Both the position numbers and the translations under genes were made by a program. A stretch of DNA of 64,000 nucleotides from Gonocerus acuteangulatus (lineage: Eukaryota; Arthropoda; Insecta; Hemiptera; Coreidae). The notes below the pieces were generated by a model that ran no database searches, was not told the origin of the DNA, and saw only the letters and a program-made list of their open reading frames with translations. Shown here one piece after another: positions 20,150 to 31,035 of the stretch (positions are counted from its first letter, which is position 1; every line of letters starts with the position of its first letter). The stretch lies in the NCBI GenBank assembly GCA_946811695.1, contig OX328126.1, forward strand, positions 9,264,361 through 9,328,360. The letters run 5' to 3'.

Positions 20150-20335
20150 GTAAAATTCGCTCACATTCTGGAGGACTTGTGATCGAATCTCGAGCGTGCA
20201 AGAAAGATTTTATCTTCTAGTCTCGTCGCTCCACTCAGCATTCAAAAGGGTAGAAAAAGTTGTCAGGAAAACAGTGCTGAATGCTTTGCGTACCTAGTGT
20301 GCCGTATGGTCAAGAAGCAGGCCTGTAACGGCACT
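20150..20335 (+). mobile_element. SINE A, old decayed copy
   Basis: GGAGGACTTGTGATCGAATC, TTTTATCTTCTAGTCTCGTC, AGTGTGCCGTATGGTCAAGA and GGCCTGTAACGG line up in order with SINE A, with the middle mostly lost. Confidence 0.5.
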
Positions 20336-20814
20336 TACTTCGGCTTGTACCAAAGTACTTCAATTGGTTTCTTCAAATGTCGAAATATTTTGCGTTCCCT
20401 CTTGGCTAGTTGAACCTTAGCGAAGTATGCGATTGTAAGTCCTAACATTCTCCAGCTGCTTACAAATACATTCTTCCCTCGAATAGTTATGCATTCAATC
20501 CGCGGAACCTCTTTTCAGATTTACTCGACATTCGTAGCTACCTCGATCGCATATTCATCGCCACTCGCGCCTTCAGGGCGTTTTTTTTTTCTCCTTCATT
20601 TACTTTACTTAGTATCTATTTTTTTGTATTTTCTTTGGAAATTCCTACGTGAACTTGGCAATTCGCATGAGTAGAAATTGACAGAATAAGGATGGATTGA
20701 ATTTCCAAATGGTTGTTACATTTTTGTTTTTTTATTGCGTTTCCTCCCTTCCTCCAGAGAGAAGAAACCCACTTATGATGTCCACCTCATGACAAAATTT
20801 GGAATTGTTGACCA

Positions 20815-20819
<5 letters not shown>

Positions 20820-20870
<51 letters not shown>
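20820..20870. repeat. (TA)n microsatellite
   Basis: A pure TA run. Confidence 0.95.
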
Positions 20871-20873
<3 letters not shown>

Positions 20874-21109
20874 TGTAGTTATAAAACATATATATTCTCT
20901 TATAAAACACACTCCCACACAATCATATAAATATGCACCCAATGTGACGCATAAATACACATACAACTTTATACATATATTTTTCCTAAATTTAGTAATC
21001 ATTTCTTTTTTATCCATAAATCCAGTTTTTCTACCATCAAGTGTGATGTAATTTTAACTTCTTCGTGTGTCTTTCCGGGAACAAAGATTGGTAATTCATC
21101 TTCCTAGAG

Positions 21110-21240
21110 AATAACTTAAGCATTTTCAAAATAAGACACTAAATTATTTATGTACAGTAGGAAAAGAAAAGGACCCAAAACAGAACCTTGTGGAACACCC
21201 CTCTTTACATTTTTCATTTCTGATTTATTCCATTCGTTAT
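21110..21240 (-). pseudogene. LINE reverse transcriptase fragment
   Basis: The minus strand reads RGVPQGSVLGPFLFLLYINN followed by LVSYFEN, the conserved finger/palm block of non-LTR reverse transcriptases (Jockey/CR1-like). It is nearly the same sequence as 27769-27890 and is cut at its upstream edge by the MITE at 21240. The catalytic (F/Y)ADD block has degraded. Confidence 0.8.
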
Positions 21241-21499
21241 ATCGTCCCTACCATGTCAAACTATCGAATATGCAAATCGGATCAAACTAGAGAACGGTCA
21301 TATTCTATCCATTAACGAAGTAATATATAGAAAAATGGTCTTATTCTATACTTTATTTAAGGCATTAAAAGATATTCTAAAGGGGTTAGAGTTGTGACAA
21401 TTTGCTACAAGCCGTATCCTCCACAATCCAGGAACAAAGTCCTGAATCTGGAAAACAAGATTTTGCATATTCGATAGTTTGACATAGTAGTGACGATAT
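21240..21499. mobile_element. MITE with ~38-bp TIRs and TA-type target
   Basis: ATCGTCCCTACCATGTCAAA on the left and, reversed, ATCGTCACTACTATGTCAAA on the right match through CTATCGAATATGCAAA. The ends lie in TATA/TATATA, consistent with a TA duplication as used by Tc1/mariner elements. It interrupts a LINE fragment. Length about 260 bp, non-coding. Confidence 0.75.
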
Positions 21500-22500
21500 A
21501 TACTCGTATAAATATAAAATAAAATAATCGAGTTTACAGAAATTAAATGGCCAACTTAAACCAAAATATTGAGAAGCACTTTTTGTGGTTTATAAGAAAA
21601 TACCCAAGCCAGCAGAACTAATGGTGATGGGTGATGCGGGAAATTTTATGAAAATGGCTCCCCAAGGTGGAGACACGAAAAGCATTTCCTCCCTTCTTGA
21701 GGATGAATCGATACCGGAGAGGTATGGTATATACCAGGGAGGTATAGGGATACGGTAGAGGTATATACAAGATGGGGATATACGACCGAGCAGAGATCAT
21801 ACTTTGCGGCTATGAGCGGTCCTGCCTTTATGGCGTCATCTTTCATCCGACCTCTACCTGTTATATGTCGGCCAATCAGATTTCTTAGATGATCAAGTTA
21901 GGTTTTTTTTCCCCTGCAATTTTATTGTAGACAATATCTGCAACCCCCACAAAAGGGGGAAAAAAAGTCTTTTTACTGCTCCGTGTACTAATCGAATTCC
22001 TTAGCAAGGTATAGATTTAAAAAATATCAACATCATATTTGTTTTAACCAAATGGCTCAATATCTTATACAATGAACTATTTATGGTGTCATAGATCTGT
22101 TCCTCGGACACCATTTCACATATTTGTAATTGTTCAGAAGAGCAAATTTTCTGAACTTTAAATTATGAAAATTTGTTTCTTTGGTTCTTATAGAAACAGT
22201 TTAAAGAAAATGTTTCCCCTTGTTATTGGCATTGATAGGTAATTGTAAGTATTGATCATAGTCAAACAAAACCAAGTCCTCCACATGGTGTTTTTTACCT
22301 CTAATGAAAACGGACATGATTTTATTTTTCACTGTCTTATCTTCGTTATTTATGGGATAAGGACATAGTGACCTATACCATTAAATGAATAGAAAAATCC
22401 ACATTAGGAAGGTTTTGTTAAGTCAATTTAATAAAAAAATTGACATGGTGTCCTTTACATCCGGGGTACAGATATATGACAGGTAGACAAATATAATCAG
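21500..22500. other. Unassigned DNA
   Basis: Two short overlapping minus-strand frames (21618-21846) rich in Tyr/Pro arise from a GGTATA/ATACC-rich patch. No recognised gene or repeat. Confidence 0.35.
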
Positions 22501-22504
22501 CAAG

Positions 22505-22625
22505 AGACAGGCCGTCGACGTCCAGTGGAGCAGAGATGTCAGATTCTTGAACATACAGCACAGTAGGGAGATATTGTGGTCAGTAATAAGCTCTGGCCAC
22601 TTGATTGAGTTTCCCCTTTGCAGGC
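22505..22625 (-). mobile_element. SINE A fragment
   Basis: Minus-strand body only: complements of CAGTAGGGAGATATTGTGGT and GCTCTGGCCACTTGATTGAG, adjoining a T run at 22647-22668. Confidence 0.6.
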
Positions 22626-23065
22626 ATCTTTATACTACCTTCTATTTTTTTTTTTTTTTTTTTTTTTTGTATGGGTTTAAATGCTTCCTTAACTAATCAA
22701 AAAAAATATCCAAGAGTGTTTATGTGCAGGAACAGTTTTTCAATGTGCCAACAAGTTGATTTTACAAATAAAGCCGTGATACATTTCAAAATTACAAAAA
22801 AAAAAAAATTATATCTTTGAAGAAGATTTTCTTAAAACTATGTTTTTCAAATCGGGCAATACTCTAGCGCTTTCAATTTTTCCCCGAACAACTTTAAATT
22901 TTAACAGAAGATTCCTAATAATATTTGCTAGTAAATTCCGTAGGGCTTTTCCATTCACTGAATTATTACGATTTAATGACAGATTTTTTAATAGAAAATG
23001 ATGAATTGTTCACCATTTAAAAAAAAAATAGTATTTTTTTAAAAATCCTGCACACTATACTAGAT

Positions 23066-23285
23066 TTAACCTTCCGTTAGTGGCGCGCACCGGTGAGGTG
23101 CATACTTTTTTTATTTTTTGGATCACGGTTGGCAGCCGTGTTTTGGCGGGCTCTCCGCTTTAGTATCTTCCGGATTTCCGTTTTTCCACCGGCCAGTCGC
23201 ATTGGCGCCTTTTTGTGAGCTCGTCATTGTCAGTGGCTGGCCTCGTCACCTCTCAGGTGCAGCGCCACAACTAACGTAAGTTTTA
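23066..23285. mobile_element. piggyBac-like terminus with GC-rich inverted repeats
   Basis: TTAA (23066-23069) is followed by CCTTCCGTTAGTGGCGCGCA and CCGGTGAGGTGCA; near 23255-23277 the reversed phrase CGTTAGTTGTGGCGCTGCAC plus CTGAGAGGTG recurs. The oppositely oriented GGAAGG|TTAA at 25623-25632 with GCACCTGTGAGGTG and GGCGCCACTAT nearby could be the other end, giving a 2.56-kb element. A TTAA target suggests piggyBac, but no transposase is visible. Confidence 0.35.
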
Positions 23286-23710
23286 CAGATATGAGATATA
23301 TACACGTTTCGTTCTCTATCTTACTATGCTATAATCTATTAGTTTGTGGTTGAGTTTATTCGATCGTAGATGGATGGATGGATTGGGTGTTTAAGGGCAG
23401 AAAACATCTAGGTCCACACCGATCGTAGAATAAATGAGAGAAGTAAAAATTGGTCTTCAACTGGTCTTTACATGAATATCCTGTAGGATAAGATTTAAGA
23501 TGGCCTCCTATATACATTTTAGGATCACAGGACGTTGTTATTAGCATAAATATGCTTTAGCGATGACTAAACTGAAAAAAGCGTTAATCCATGAACAAGA
23601 AACATGATCCCCGCTTATAGGGTTGATACAATGAAACAATCCGGAAGTGCCGACTAGAAAATTTCGCGTTTCAGAACCCCTAGAGACCGAAAATAACTGT
23701 GGTTCAAATT

Positions 23711-23713
<3 letters not shown>

Positions 23714-23766
<53 letters not shown>
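23714..23766. repeat. (TA)n microsatellite
   Basis: A pure TA run directly followed by TTTGTCTGTTCGCTCTCTAG, the start of a dispersed repeat. Confidence 0.95.
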
Positions 23767-23769
<3 letters not shown>

Positions 23770-24960
23770 CTGTTCGCTCTCTAGATAGAAGACGAATGGT
23801 CCGATCTTGATGAAATTTGGTACAAAAATCCATCGTCCAATTTGAAAGGTCAAGTTCGTTAACCAGCAAAATCCGCCTACTGGAAGATGGCGTTTGGGGC
23901 GAAATTCGCGCAAAAAAAATCGTAACGCTTACGTTTTTGAGTTCATAAGCTTCTTCGTTTTATATGATTCCATGGCTAGGAAAACGAATGAAACCATTTT
24001 CAAGGCGATAGCTTTAACCGTTTTCGAGAAAATTGGAAAAATATTTTTTGAATACCGTTTTTGGTTTGGGTACTTAGAATCATGGGATTTAGTTGAAACA
24101 TTTTCTGCATGTTCTACTTTCATCAAAATTAATATGTTGAAATTTTGGTTACGTTTGGAGTTAAGGAAGGTTTAGAATAAAATATTTTATTAACAGACAT
24201 AAAAAGTTTTAGTAATTTTGTTTACTTTCCTTAATATCTCGAAAAAGGTTGAGAATCTTGGTAAACAGAAGAATACCATTAGAAAGGTTATTAAATGCTC
24301 TAAAAAAAAGGTTCTAATGAAAGTTTTGATTAGGCGATGTCAATCGGAGAAATAAGAGCTTAAAACTTTAAAGTAATTGATTTCGCTTATTCGAACTGTT
24401 CTTTTTGCCTGTTTTTTATTCCTTGTTATTTTTTAATTGCTTATTGTTGGATAATGTATTCGAAAATAAAACAGGTTAAGAAAAATAAGAAAAACAATTT
24501 AATGTTAGAGACATGGATTTCCAAGATATATAGCTTTTCAACTGCCTAGCGTCCTTCCTAGGGAGGGTTCTTTGTCTTTGATTTTGGTACTTAGAATTAT
24601 GGGATACAGTTGAAACATTTTCTGCATGTTGGAGTTTCATCAACACTAATGTATAATTTCGTTAGTATCTCGAAAACCGTTGACAATCTTGTGAAGCGGA
24701 AGATTACCATTCGGAAGCTTACTAAATGCTCTACAAAAAAGGTTCTGAAGAAAGTTTTAATTAGGCGATGTCAAACGGAGAAAAAAGTGCTTAAAGCTTT
24801 AAATTAATTGATTTAGTTTATTCCAATGGTTCTTTTTGTCTGTTTTATTTCTTGTTATTTTTTAATTGCTTATAGTTGGATAATGTATTTGACAATAAAA
24901 CTGGTTAAGTAAAATAACAAAAACAATTTATTGTTAGAAATATAGATTTCCAAGATTCCA
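23767..24960 (+). repeat. Dispersed repeat with ~0.5-kb tandem duplication
   Basis: The unit beginning at about 24068 (GGTACTTAGAATCATGGGAT) recurs at about 24588 (GGTACTTAGAATTATGGGAT) and stays alignable through ATTAGGCGATGTCAA and TTTTTAATTGCTTAT to a common end TAGATTTCCAAGAT. The first part is related to 14166-14845. Divergence between the units shows the duplication is not recent. Open frames here are chance. Confidence 0.65.
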
Positions 24961-25509
24961 AGACCTTGTCACTAGCGGGTCTGTTTCTAGTGTAGCGGAC
25001 CCTTCCAGGTAAGATTGTAAATCATGTATGTCACCTTTCAAGACTTTACTACTCACAGGAATGGCGTTAGTGACCTTAAGGGTTGACACGCCATTATAAT
25101 AATTAATTAAAAAAAAAAGACTGGTGGAACCAAAATAATAACTGCTTCTATTTTAATCTTTCCAAATTAGACTAGGGATATGAACGGAACCGCGCTAAGA
25201 TGATGCAGTCCTGCGAGACGGACTTTTTTTTTTTTTAAAGAATCAGAAATTTGGCACTTATACCAATAAGAGCAGAGTGTTATCAAGTATGGCCGGGTTT
25301 AGACGTAAAAACTCTTATACATAGATTGATTATTCAACTAAATATTTTATTTCATATCGGACATGTCATGATTTTATTTCATCGAAAACCATGGTTTCTT
25401 ATATCCCCCGCAAAAACAAAAGTGTTGTTTTGTTATAAAGTCTGCAGTTTTCTACAATTTCTCTCAAATATCAATGTAATCACGTTGCTGAGGCACATTT
25501 TTCCGCGCG

Positions 25510-25632
25510 AAATAGGGTTTGCACCTGTGAGGTGTAGCGCCACTATGCACGTCCCAAATAGGGGCGCCACTATGGGTGTCCCAAATAGGGGCGCCACCCC
25601 CTTTTGGGACATCCATTCTTTTGGAAGGTTAA
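25510..25632. repeat. GC-rich short tandem repeat at a TTAA boundary
   Basis: GCGCCACTATGCACGTCCCA, GCGCCACTATGGGTGTCCCA and GCGCCACCCCCTTTTGGGAC are three tandem variants with a 27-bp spacing, ending in GGAAGGTTAACC. See the piggyBac-like terminus at 23066. Confidence 0.5.
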
Positions 25633-25639
25633 CCTTCTT

Positions 25640-26739
25640 CTTTCAAACTAATTTTAGTTTTTTTTTTTTCTAGATGAAAAATTTCCACCTACAGACTATC
25701 GCCCATGAAAAAAGAGGGTTTCCGTTCGTCAGACACAGCGCCGCCATTTTCTTTCGAAAATTAAAACTTTTTTTTTTTGTTACTTTAACATCCCATATAA
25801 AATTTTTGAATAAAGAATTTAAAAAGTATTGATTTGTGTGTTATCCAAAAACTTATAAAAATTTCTTTAATTTTGGACACTCAAGGTAAGCATTACCCCT
25901 TAAAGGGTGGGTGAGCCTGGGACCATGATTTCCGACCATCAAACGACGATGAAAATGTAAGTTCATTTTTTCGTGTTTTTTATTCTTTTAATAATAAACA
26001 TTCTTATATAACGACTTTTTTTATTTTATTTATGATATTAATAGTTTGCTTTATTTTACGATTTTTGGCTTTTCATTATTTTTCTATAATTTCTAAATTT
26101 GCTAAATCCAATGTATGCTTATATTTTATGTCTTCTCCCTGCTATACATATGCATTTAGGTCACTAAAATACGTTGGCATTTATTGTACACATACTTATC
26201 TGTCAACGACAAAATAGAATTCAATGCGTTGCTTTAATTAATGGACTCTGAATAATTAATTATGCAATAATTAATAAGCGCAAATAGAATTAAAAAAAGA
26301 ACTATAAAACGCAATTAAGAACACTTTTATTCCCTGAGGTTATTAAAATTCATTCAGAATTACGAGGAATTGCAGCTAAAATGTAAATATTTAACGTAAC
26401 TACAAATGAGCATCTTAATTTATTCTGCGTCTGGGGACGGGGAAATTTTAATTTCCCAAAGGAATTTTCCTGCCGTTTATTTGCTTTTAGTTATCCAGCA
26501 ACTTAGTTTATTAGCTACTCAAAATGATATTTTGTGTATAGTCGTGATGAAAATTTCTTTTTTGTTGTGCAATTTATTGACATGATAATGTCAAACAGCT
26601 GTAAGTCTCTAGATTTTGATGAAGTATGCTGGAAGTTAAATTGTAATTTGCCGAGAATTGATTTTTCATAATTATCAAGTTAAGACTTTCACAATAAAAA
26701 TGATTTCACTTTAAGTCAGTTTGACCTGTGATTTTATTT
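25640..26739. other. AT-rich DNA, nothing recognised
   Basis: Several chance frames but no coding pattern, RNA or element boundary. Confidence 0.4.
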
Positions 26740-27944
26740 TTTCACCTATCCTCGTCTCTATAAGGAGTAATATGCACTAATGACGTCATACAGGAATCCG
26801 GAAGTAGAATAGGATAGAAAAAACGTATAGAAATCCTATCTAAATAATATAGACCGAGAGCCAGCAACGCACTTTTCATGAAGTGTTTTATGCATCTTGA
26901 AATTTTGCTATAATATACCTATATGTGTTTCCTGGACATACCTTGGCGCACCAGGTACTGCGCATAGGGGAAAGGTGCAAAACAATATTGCCCAAAAGTA
27001 GAGTTTTATTCAGAAGCCAACTATTATTAATGAAAAAAATGGCAAATGAAGGCAATTTTCAAATTAATAATAAATAAGGCAGGCACTTTTAAGGGGGTTA
27101 AAATGATAATAATAAAAAAAACAACATTTTTAATAATTAATAAACAACATTTTTAATAATTAATGAAGTGCTTTATTTACGCTGGGATTTAAACAGCGTC
27201 TTCAATAAACATATTTGAAAATAATTGCAAAAGGGCAGACACTTTTGTGGGGTTTAATTATCAGGAAACATGAAAATAAATGTTGCTTATGATAGACTGG
27301 AATACACTGCGCGTAACCGTAAGAGTGTATGACACGACTGCGCAGTGTTGGTTGTTTTCTGTGCTCTCATTGGTTCTTGCTCACATGATCTTGTACAGCT
27401 GTTCCGGTTTTAATGGCAGCGAAAATAAAACTCTCATTTAATATTAGAATAAAAACAATTAATTTTTTTTTTTTTACGTGTTATACCCCTTAAAACTGTC
27501 AGCCATATTTATTATTAATTGTAAAATGGTCTTAATTTTACATTAATGATAGTTGCCTTCTAAATAAAACTCTATTTTCGGGCAATATTTTTTTGCACCT
27601 TTCCCCTATGCGCAGTACCTGGTGTTCCAAGATGTGTTCAGGAAACACATATATACCTTCTTATCTACCTAAGAGGTATATTATAGCAAAATTTCAGGAT
27701 GCATAAAACACTTCATGAAAAGTGCGTTGCTGGTTCTCGGACTAATAGTAATCATTATGTCGTAGTAAATAACGAATGCAATAATTCAGGAATGAAAAAT
27801 GCAAAGAGAGGTGTACCACAAGGTTCTGTTTTGGGTCCTTTTCTTTTCTTACTGTACATCAATAATTTAGTGTCTTATTTTGAAAATTCTAAAGTTTTTC
27901 TATGCGCAGATGACATAACAATTTTCATTTCGGGAAGAAATTAA
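26740..27944 (+). pseudogene. LINE reverse transcriptase fragment split by a foldback element
   Basis: Left of the insertion the frame gives KSYLN (26829-26845 region). Right of it, from about 27748, it continues NSNHYVVVNNE, then RGVPQGSVLGPFLFLLYINN, LVSYFEN and CADDITIFI, a version of the reverse transcriptase palm with its catalytic ADD. In related LINEs a W-KSYL-NR block directly precedes the Y-V-N block, so the two halves belong together. ORF2 is otherwise missing. The sister fragment is at 21110-21240. Confidence 0.75.
26847..27747. mobile_element. Foldback/TIR element, 895 bp, ~250-bp arms
   Basis: Left arm TAGACCGAGAGCCAGCAACG and reversed right arm TAGTCCGAGAACCAGCAACG start arms that match, with small indels, over about 250 bp (CATGAAGTGTTTTATGCATC, GGTACTGCGCATAGGGGAAA, GAGTTTTATT). 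ATA flanks both ends (26847-26849, 27745-27747); removing the element plus one ATA restores the LINE frame. A 3-bp duplication could indicate a Harbinger or CACTA relative, but no transposase is present. Confidence 0.75.
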
Positions 27945-27947
27945 AAT

Positions 27948-28940
27948 GACTGCATACCTCTAATTGTAGCTTTCATTTTGATATATTTTTCTAGTTATTA
28001 TACTTATATATAAGCAACAATGACTGGTGTGAAAAAAAAAAAAAAAAACTAAAACATTTCACACGAAGAATATCAGGACTAGTTCTCTGAAAATAACTCA
28101 GAGATATTTAATTTCTGTTATGAGAACTTTGTACTAATATCCGCTGCTTCAAGTTCATTTTCGCATATTGTTGTCATAAATATGTAATTTTCATAAGAAA
28201 GGAGTGTATAATGAGCTTACGTGCTGGTTTAGAATATTCTCAAGTCGTCAGTTCTTACCTGAAAAACAACAGTAGCATTAGAACAAATACTTTAGTATAA
28301 ATCATATTTTCTTACAGAGTTATGCATTTATATGACATACTCTGCTAGAAATTAAAGGCAGAATAACATAAAAGATCTCATATTTTATGTAGCATTATTA
28401 AATAAAAGATCCCTTGGTTTTAAAAATGTATTTTTAATGGCAGTATATACTTTTAGAAAAACAGGAAGACAGGCAGGGCCACGCCTAAACTAATAAAATA
28501 AAAATGGCCGTTATCAAACAGCTGTTGAAAATCGATTTCCAGCGATTGCTTTTGTTATTAAAGAAATATTCAAAAAAACATAACTATCATTTATTACATT
28601 GACAAACATAACTATTTTTTAAATATCTCCGTTTTTATAATGGTGTTTTTTTCCTGTTTAAAGGTTATATTCGATAAATGAGTAGTGTAAAATATTTTCT
28701 ATAAGATTTTTGAATATGACTTTTTGATTTCTTAATCTTTATTTTATAATTATTGTTTGAAAAATATTCAATTAATATTTGAACACTGTTAGAACAATAC
28801 TCAGATTTGTAAGTCTAAATTAAATTTTTACAAGCTAATATTCAGAGGTTGTCAACTTTTCAGAAATTAAGAAGTGGCACATTACCTTACATAGGGGTGT
28901 TAACATACAGACATTCTGATTTGTGTGCGCACGTCTGTGT
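27948..28940. other. AT-rich DNA, nothing recognised
   Basis: No supported feature. A short A run occurs at about 28032-28048. Confidence 0.4.
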
Positions 28941-28963
28941 ACATATATATATATATATATATA
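28941..28963. repeat. (AT)n microsatellite, short
   Basis: About 22 bases of AT. Confidence 0.9.
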
Positions 28964-29089
28964 AACGGAGTTACGAAGGTATAGGTTGTTGGGATTCAGA
29001 CGAATGGCAAATAAAATTCCATTTTAGAACAACATTTTTTTGGTGTTGTTTTTTTTTTTTGTTACGTTCTATAAGTATCAGTTCGGCAA

Positions 29090-29092
<3 letters not shown>

Positions 29093-29150
<58 letters not shown>

Positions 29151-29455
29151 TCCGTAACAGACCACGAGGCCCCTGAGGCCAGTTAGTATACAGGTACCCT
29201 GACCATCCGGCACACTAAGGAGATAGCTGATTTTCCCCTCTGCTGCTTCGACTGCTAGAGTCATTAGCATGAAGGTGCCCATTAATAAATTAATTAAAGG
29301 CTCGGTTGGCCTAGGGACGGTCAGGGAGGCCGAATTCAACCCATAAACGAAGACACCAGTAGATACAAATATTTAGTGCTACCTCGGGATTTGACCTCAG
29401 GTCCTCCAGCTTATTAGTCCAGTACTCTACCACTGAGCTATTACAGACTATTATA
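29093..29455 (-). mobile_element. SINE A with expanded 56-nt oligo(T) tail
   Basis: The minus strand runs from the tRNA-like AGCTCAGTGGTAGAGTACTG through GACCTGAGGTCAAATCCCGA, the usual body, to GGTCTGTTACGGAAG and then 56 T (A run 29093-29148). The 3' end has grown far beyond the 9-13 T of other copies. Confidence 0.85.
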
Positions 29456-29529
29456 GCGGTTATAGAGTGAAATACTAATATTGACCTTTCACCTTCATTA
29501 ACCGTGATATAAATAATCCCTACCAACAA

Positions 29530-30000
29530 GAGATGGCGGGATACACCGACCCCGTTCCCAGAAGTGCACTTCTCGCCCTGTCCCGATTCCCTGCTCCCGG
29601 AGCAGGATTCCCACAGGACATTGGGGCTTTATGGATGAAGTTAGTAACGCAATGAATGAATTAGTTATGCCGTCAGTCTCGCTATCTACCGGCGAAGGTC
29701 TGAAATATGGATATCAACACCATCCTGAGCTTGGAAACTACATTCCTGGATAGTTTGCATAACTACCTCCATCTAACGGGGAAATGGTTAACCTAAAAGG
29801 CTGCATAGCACTTTATAACCTACAATGGATAACCATAAACACGGAAACATCAACTCAATTAATTTATTTGCCATATATTAATATCAACCCAAATCTATAG
29901 AAATAGTTCAGTCCATTGATAAGGGATATCAACGAAGTTAGACCACCTGACAAGATTGTCTTCCAGTAACAATCCAGGGCATCAATTCAAATGTACGAGA
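29530..30000. other. Unassigned, partly open plus-strand frame
   Basis: A plus-strand frame at about 29630-29870 reads stretches such as MDEVSNAMNELVMPSVSLST and GEMVNLKGCIALYNLQWITI between stops. This is more protein-like than its surroundings, but I recognise no family. Confidence 0.25.
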
Positions 30001-30290
30001 AAAAAAAGTCTTTGAATTTTTAGTTGCTCAGAGCAGGCAATCCTAAGCAGCATGCGTTGCTCAGAGCAGGCAATCCTAAGCAGCATGCGTTGCTCAGAGC
30101 AGGCAATCCTAAGCAGCATGCGTTGCTCAGAGCAGGCAATCCTAAGCAGCATGCGTTGCTCAGAGCAGGCAATCCTAAGCAGCATGCGTTGCTCAGAGCA
30201 GGCAATCCTAAGCAGCATGCGTTGCTATGACGATGAAAGTTCAGATGCTACCGTACTGTATCTATTTCATAATATTACTTTTATTTGCGG
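30000..30290 (+). repeat. 33-bp tandem repeat, six copies, in a Helitron A remnant
   Basis: GTTGCTCAGAGCAGGCAATC (unit 33 bp, ending AGCAGCATGC) occurs six times without change at 30023-30220. The flanks TTTGAATTTTTAGTT and GTTGCTATGACGATG...CTACCGTACTGTATC match Helitron A (compare 405-490), where the unit occurs once. All six frames stay open through it, producing false ORFs on both strands. Confidence 0.88.
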
Positions 30291-30376
30291 TTCATTTGAA
30301 CAATGATGGCAGACCGGTGGATCCTGGCTACGGACTAAAAGGAATGAACAAAGTAGATGGAGTTTTGTTTAATACA

Positions 30377-30401
30377 TATATATATATATATATATATATA
30401 T
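30377..30401. repeat. (AT)n microsatellite
   Basis: A short AT run just outside the left arm of the 30.4-kb palindrome; a longer AT run sits outside the right arm. Confidence 0.9.
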
Positions 30402-30503
30402 TATTCTTGTAGATGACCCAAAATATTTCTTAATACGTTTTGTTCTTTTAGGCTTAGGATCGGGAAAAGTAGCACTTCCTTGTGTCACACCACTTTATTT
30501 TGC

Positions 30504-30552
30504 ATGCCCTACATGTTTCGTGCTTAATTCATTCGCACCTCATCAGGGGCAC
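30504..30552 (-). ncRNA. Hammerhead ribozyme, type I, minimal stem III
   Basis: Exact mirror copy of the ribozyme at 30649-30697, on the minus strand: stem I GTGCCC, core CTGATGA, stem II GTGC/GCAC, core GAA, stem III ACATGT, cleavage base A, stem I GGGCAT. All core bases are intact. Confidence 0.85.
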
Positions 30553-30648
30553 TTCTTGCTAAGAAGTCCTCTCGTCTCATGTACCTTCTACGGTAATACC
30601 CCTGCCTCCGTAGAAGGTTCATGACACGAGAGGACTTCTTAGCAAGAA

Positions 30649-30697
30649 GTGCCCCTGATGAGGTGCGAATGAATTAAGCACGAAACATGTAGGGCAT
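30649..30697 (+). ncRNA. Hammerhead ribozyme, type I, minimal stem III
   Basis: Self-cleaving RNA motif. Stem I 5' strand GTGCCC (30649-30654) pairs with GGGCAT (30692-30697; one G-U). Core CTGATGA is at 30655-30661. Stem II is GTGC (30663-30666) with GCAC (30678-30681) around an 11-nt loop. Core GAA is at 30682-30684. Stem III is only ACATGT (30685-30690), which can fold on itself as two pairs or, being self-complementary, pair between two molecules. The predicted cleavage is after A30691 (a GUA site). Very short stem III is known for hammerheads of Penelope-like elements and favours action as a dimer. Confidence 0.87.
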
Positions 30698-30765
30698 GCA
30701 AAATAAAGTGGTGTGACACGAGGAAGTGCTACTTTTTCCGACCATAAGCCAAAAAGAACAAAACG

Positions 30766-30770
<5 letters not shown>

Positions 30771-30820
<50 letters not shown>
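30771..30820. repeat. (AT)n microsatellite
   Basis: Abuts the right arm of the palindrome. Confidence 0.95.
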
Positions 30821-30822
<2 letters not shown>

Positions 30823-30929
30823 AATGACCTGTCGAAATTTCTTGTAAGCACTTCAAGAATAGGCGCTAAAAAGAGACAAGACCTGATAAGTTATAGCTCA
30901 GAGTACAATAGTAAGTCAGTGAATAGACC

Positions 30930-31035
30930 AGGATGAGATACGAAAGGGTGGGGGAAGACGGAGGAGAGGGAGAGAGAAAAAGAGAGAGGGCTAGAAAAAA
31001 AGAGAGAGAGAGAAAGATAAAAAGATTGAAGAGAG
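30930..31035 (+). repeat. Purine-rich (GA)n tract
   Basis: About 100 bases, mostly GA with A-rich interruptions (GAGAGGGAGAGAGAAAAAGA). Confidence 0.75.

Larger units (their letters stand above)
30431..30771. repeat. Palindrome (~163-bp arms) of Penelope-like ends
   Basis: Arms 30431-30592 and 30607-30771 are nearly perfect inverted repeats around a spacer of about 14 nt (TAATACCCCTGCCT). Each arm contains an identical hammerhead ribozyme. The organisation, a hammerhead within terminal repeats that may be inverted, is that of Penelope-like retroelements. No reverse transcriptase/GIY-YIG frame is present, so this would be two fused ends without the coding centre. Confidence 0.7.

Noticed and set aside
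30023..30220. CRISPR-like array
   Set aside because: Units are directly adjacent with no unique spacers, and the DNA is eukaryotic; likewise for the 44-, 48- and 72-bp arrays.
29982..30306. Five short repetitive ORFs at the 33-bp repeat
   Set aside because: Same reason; the unit is a piece of Helitron A.
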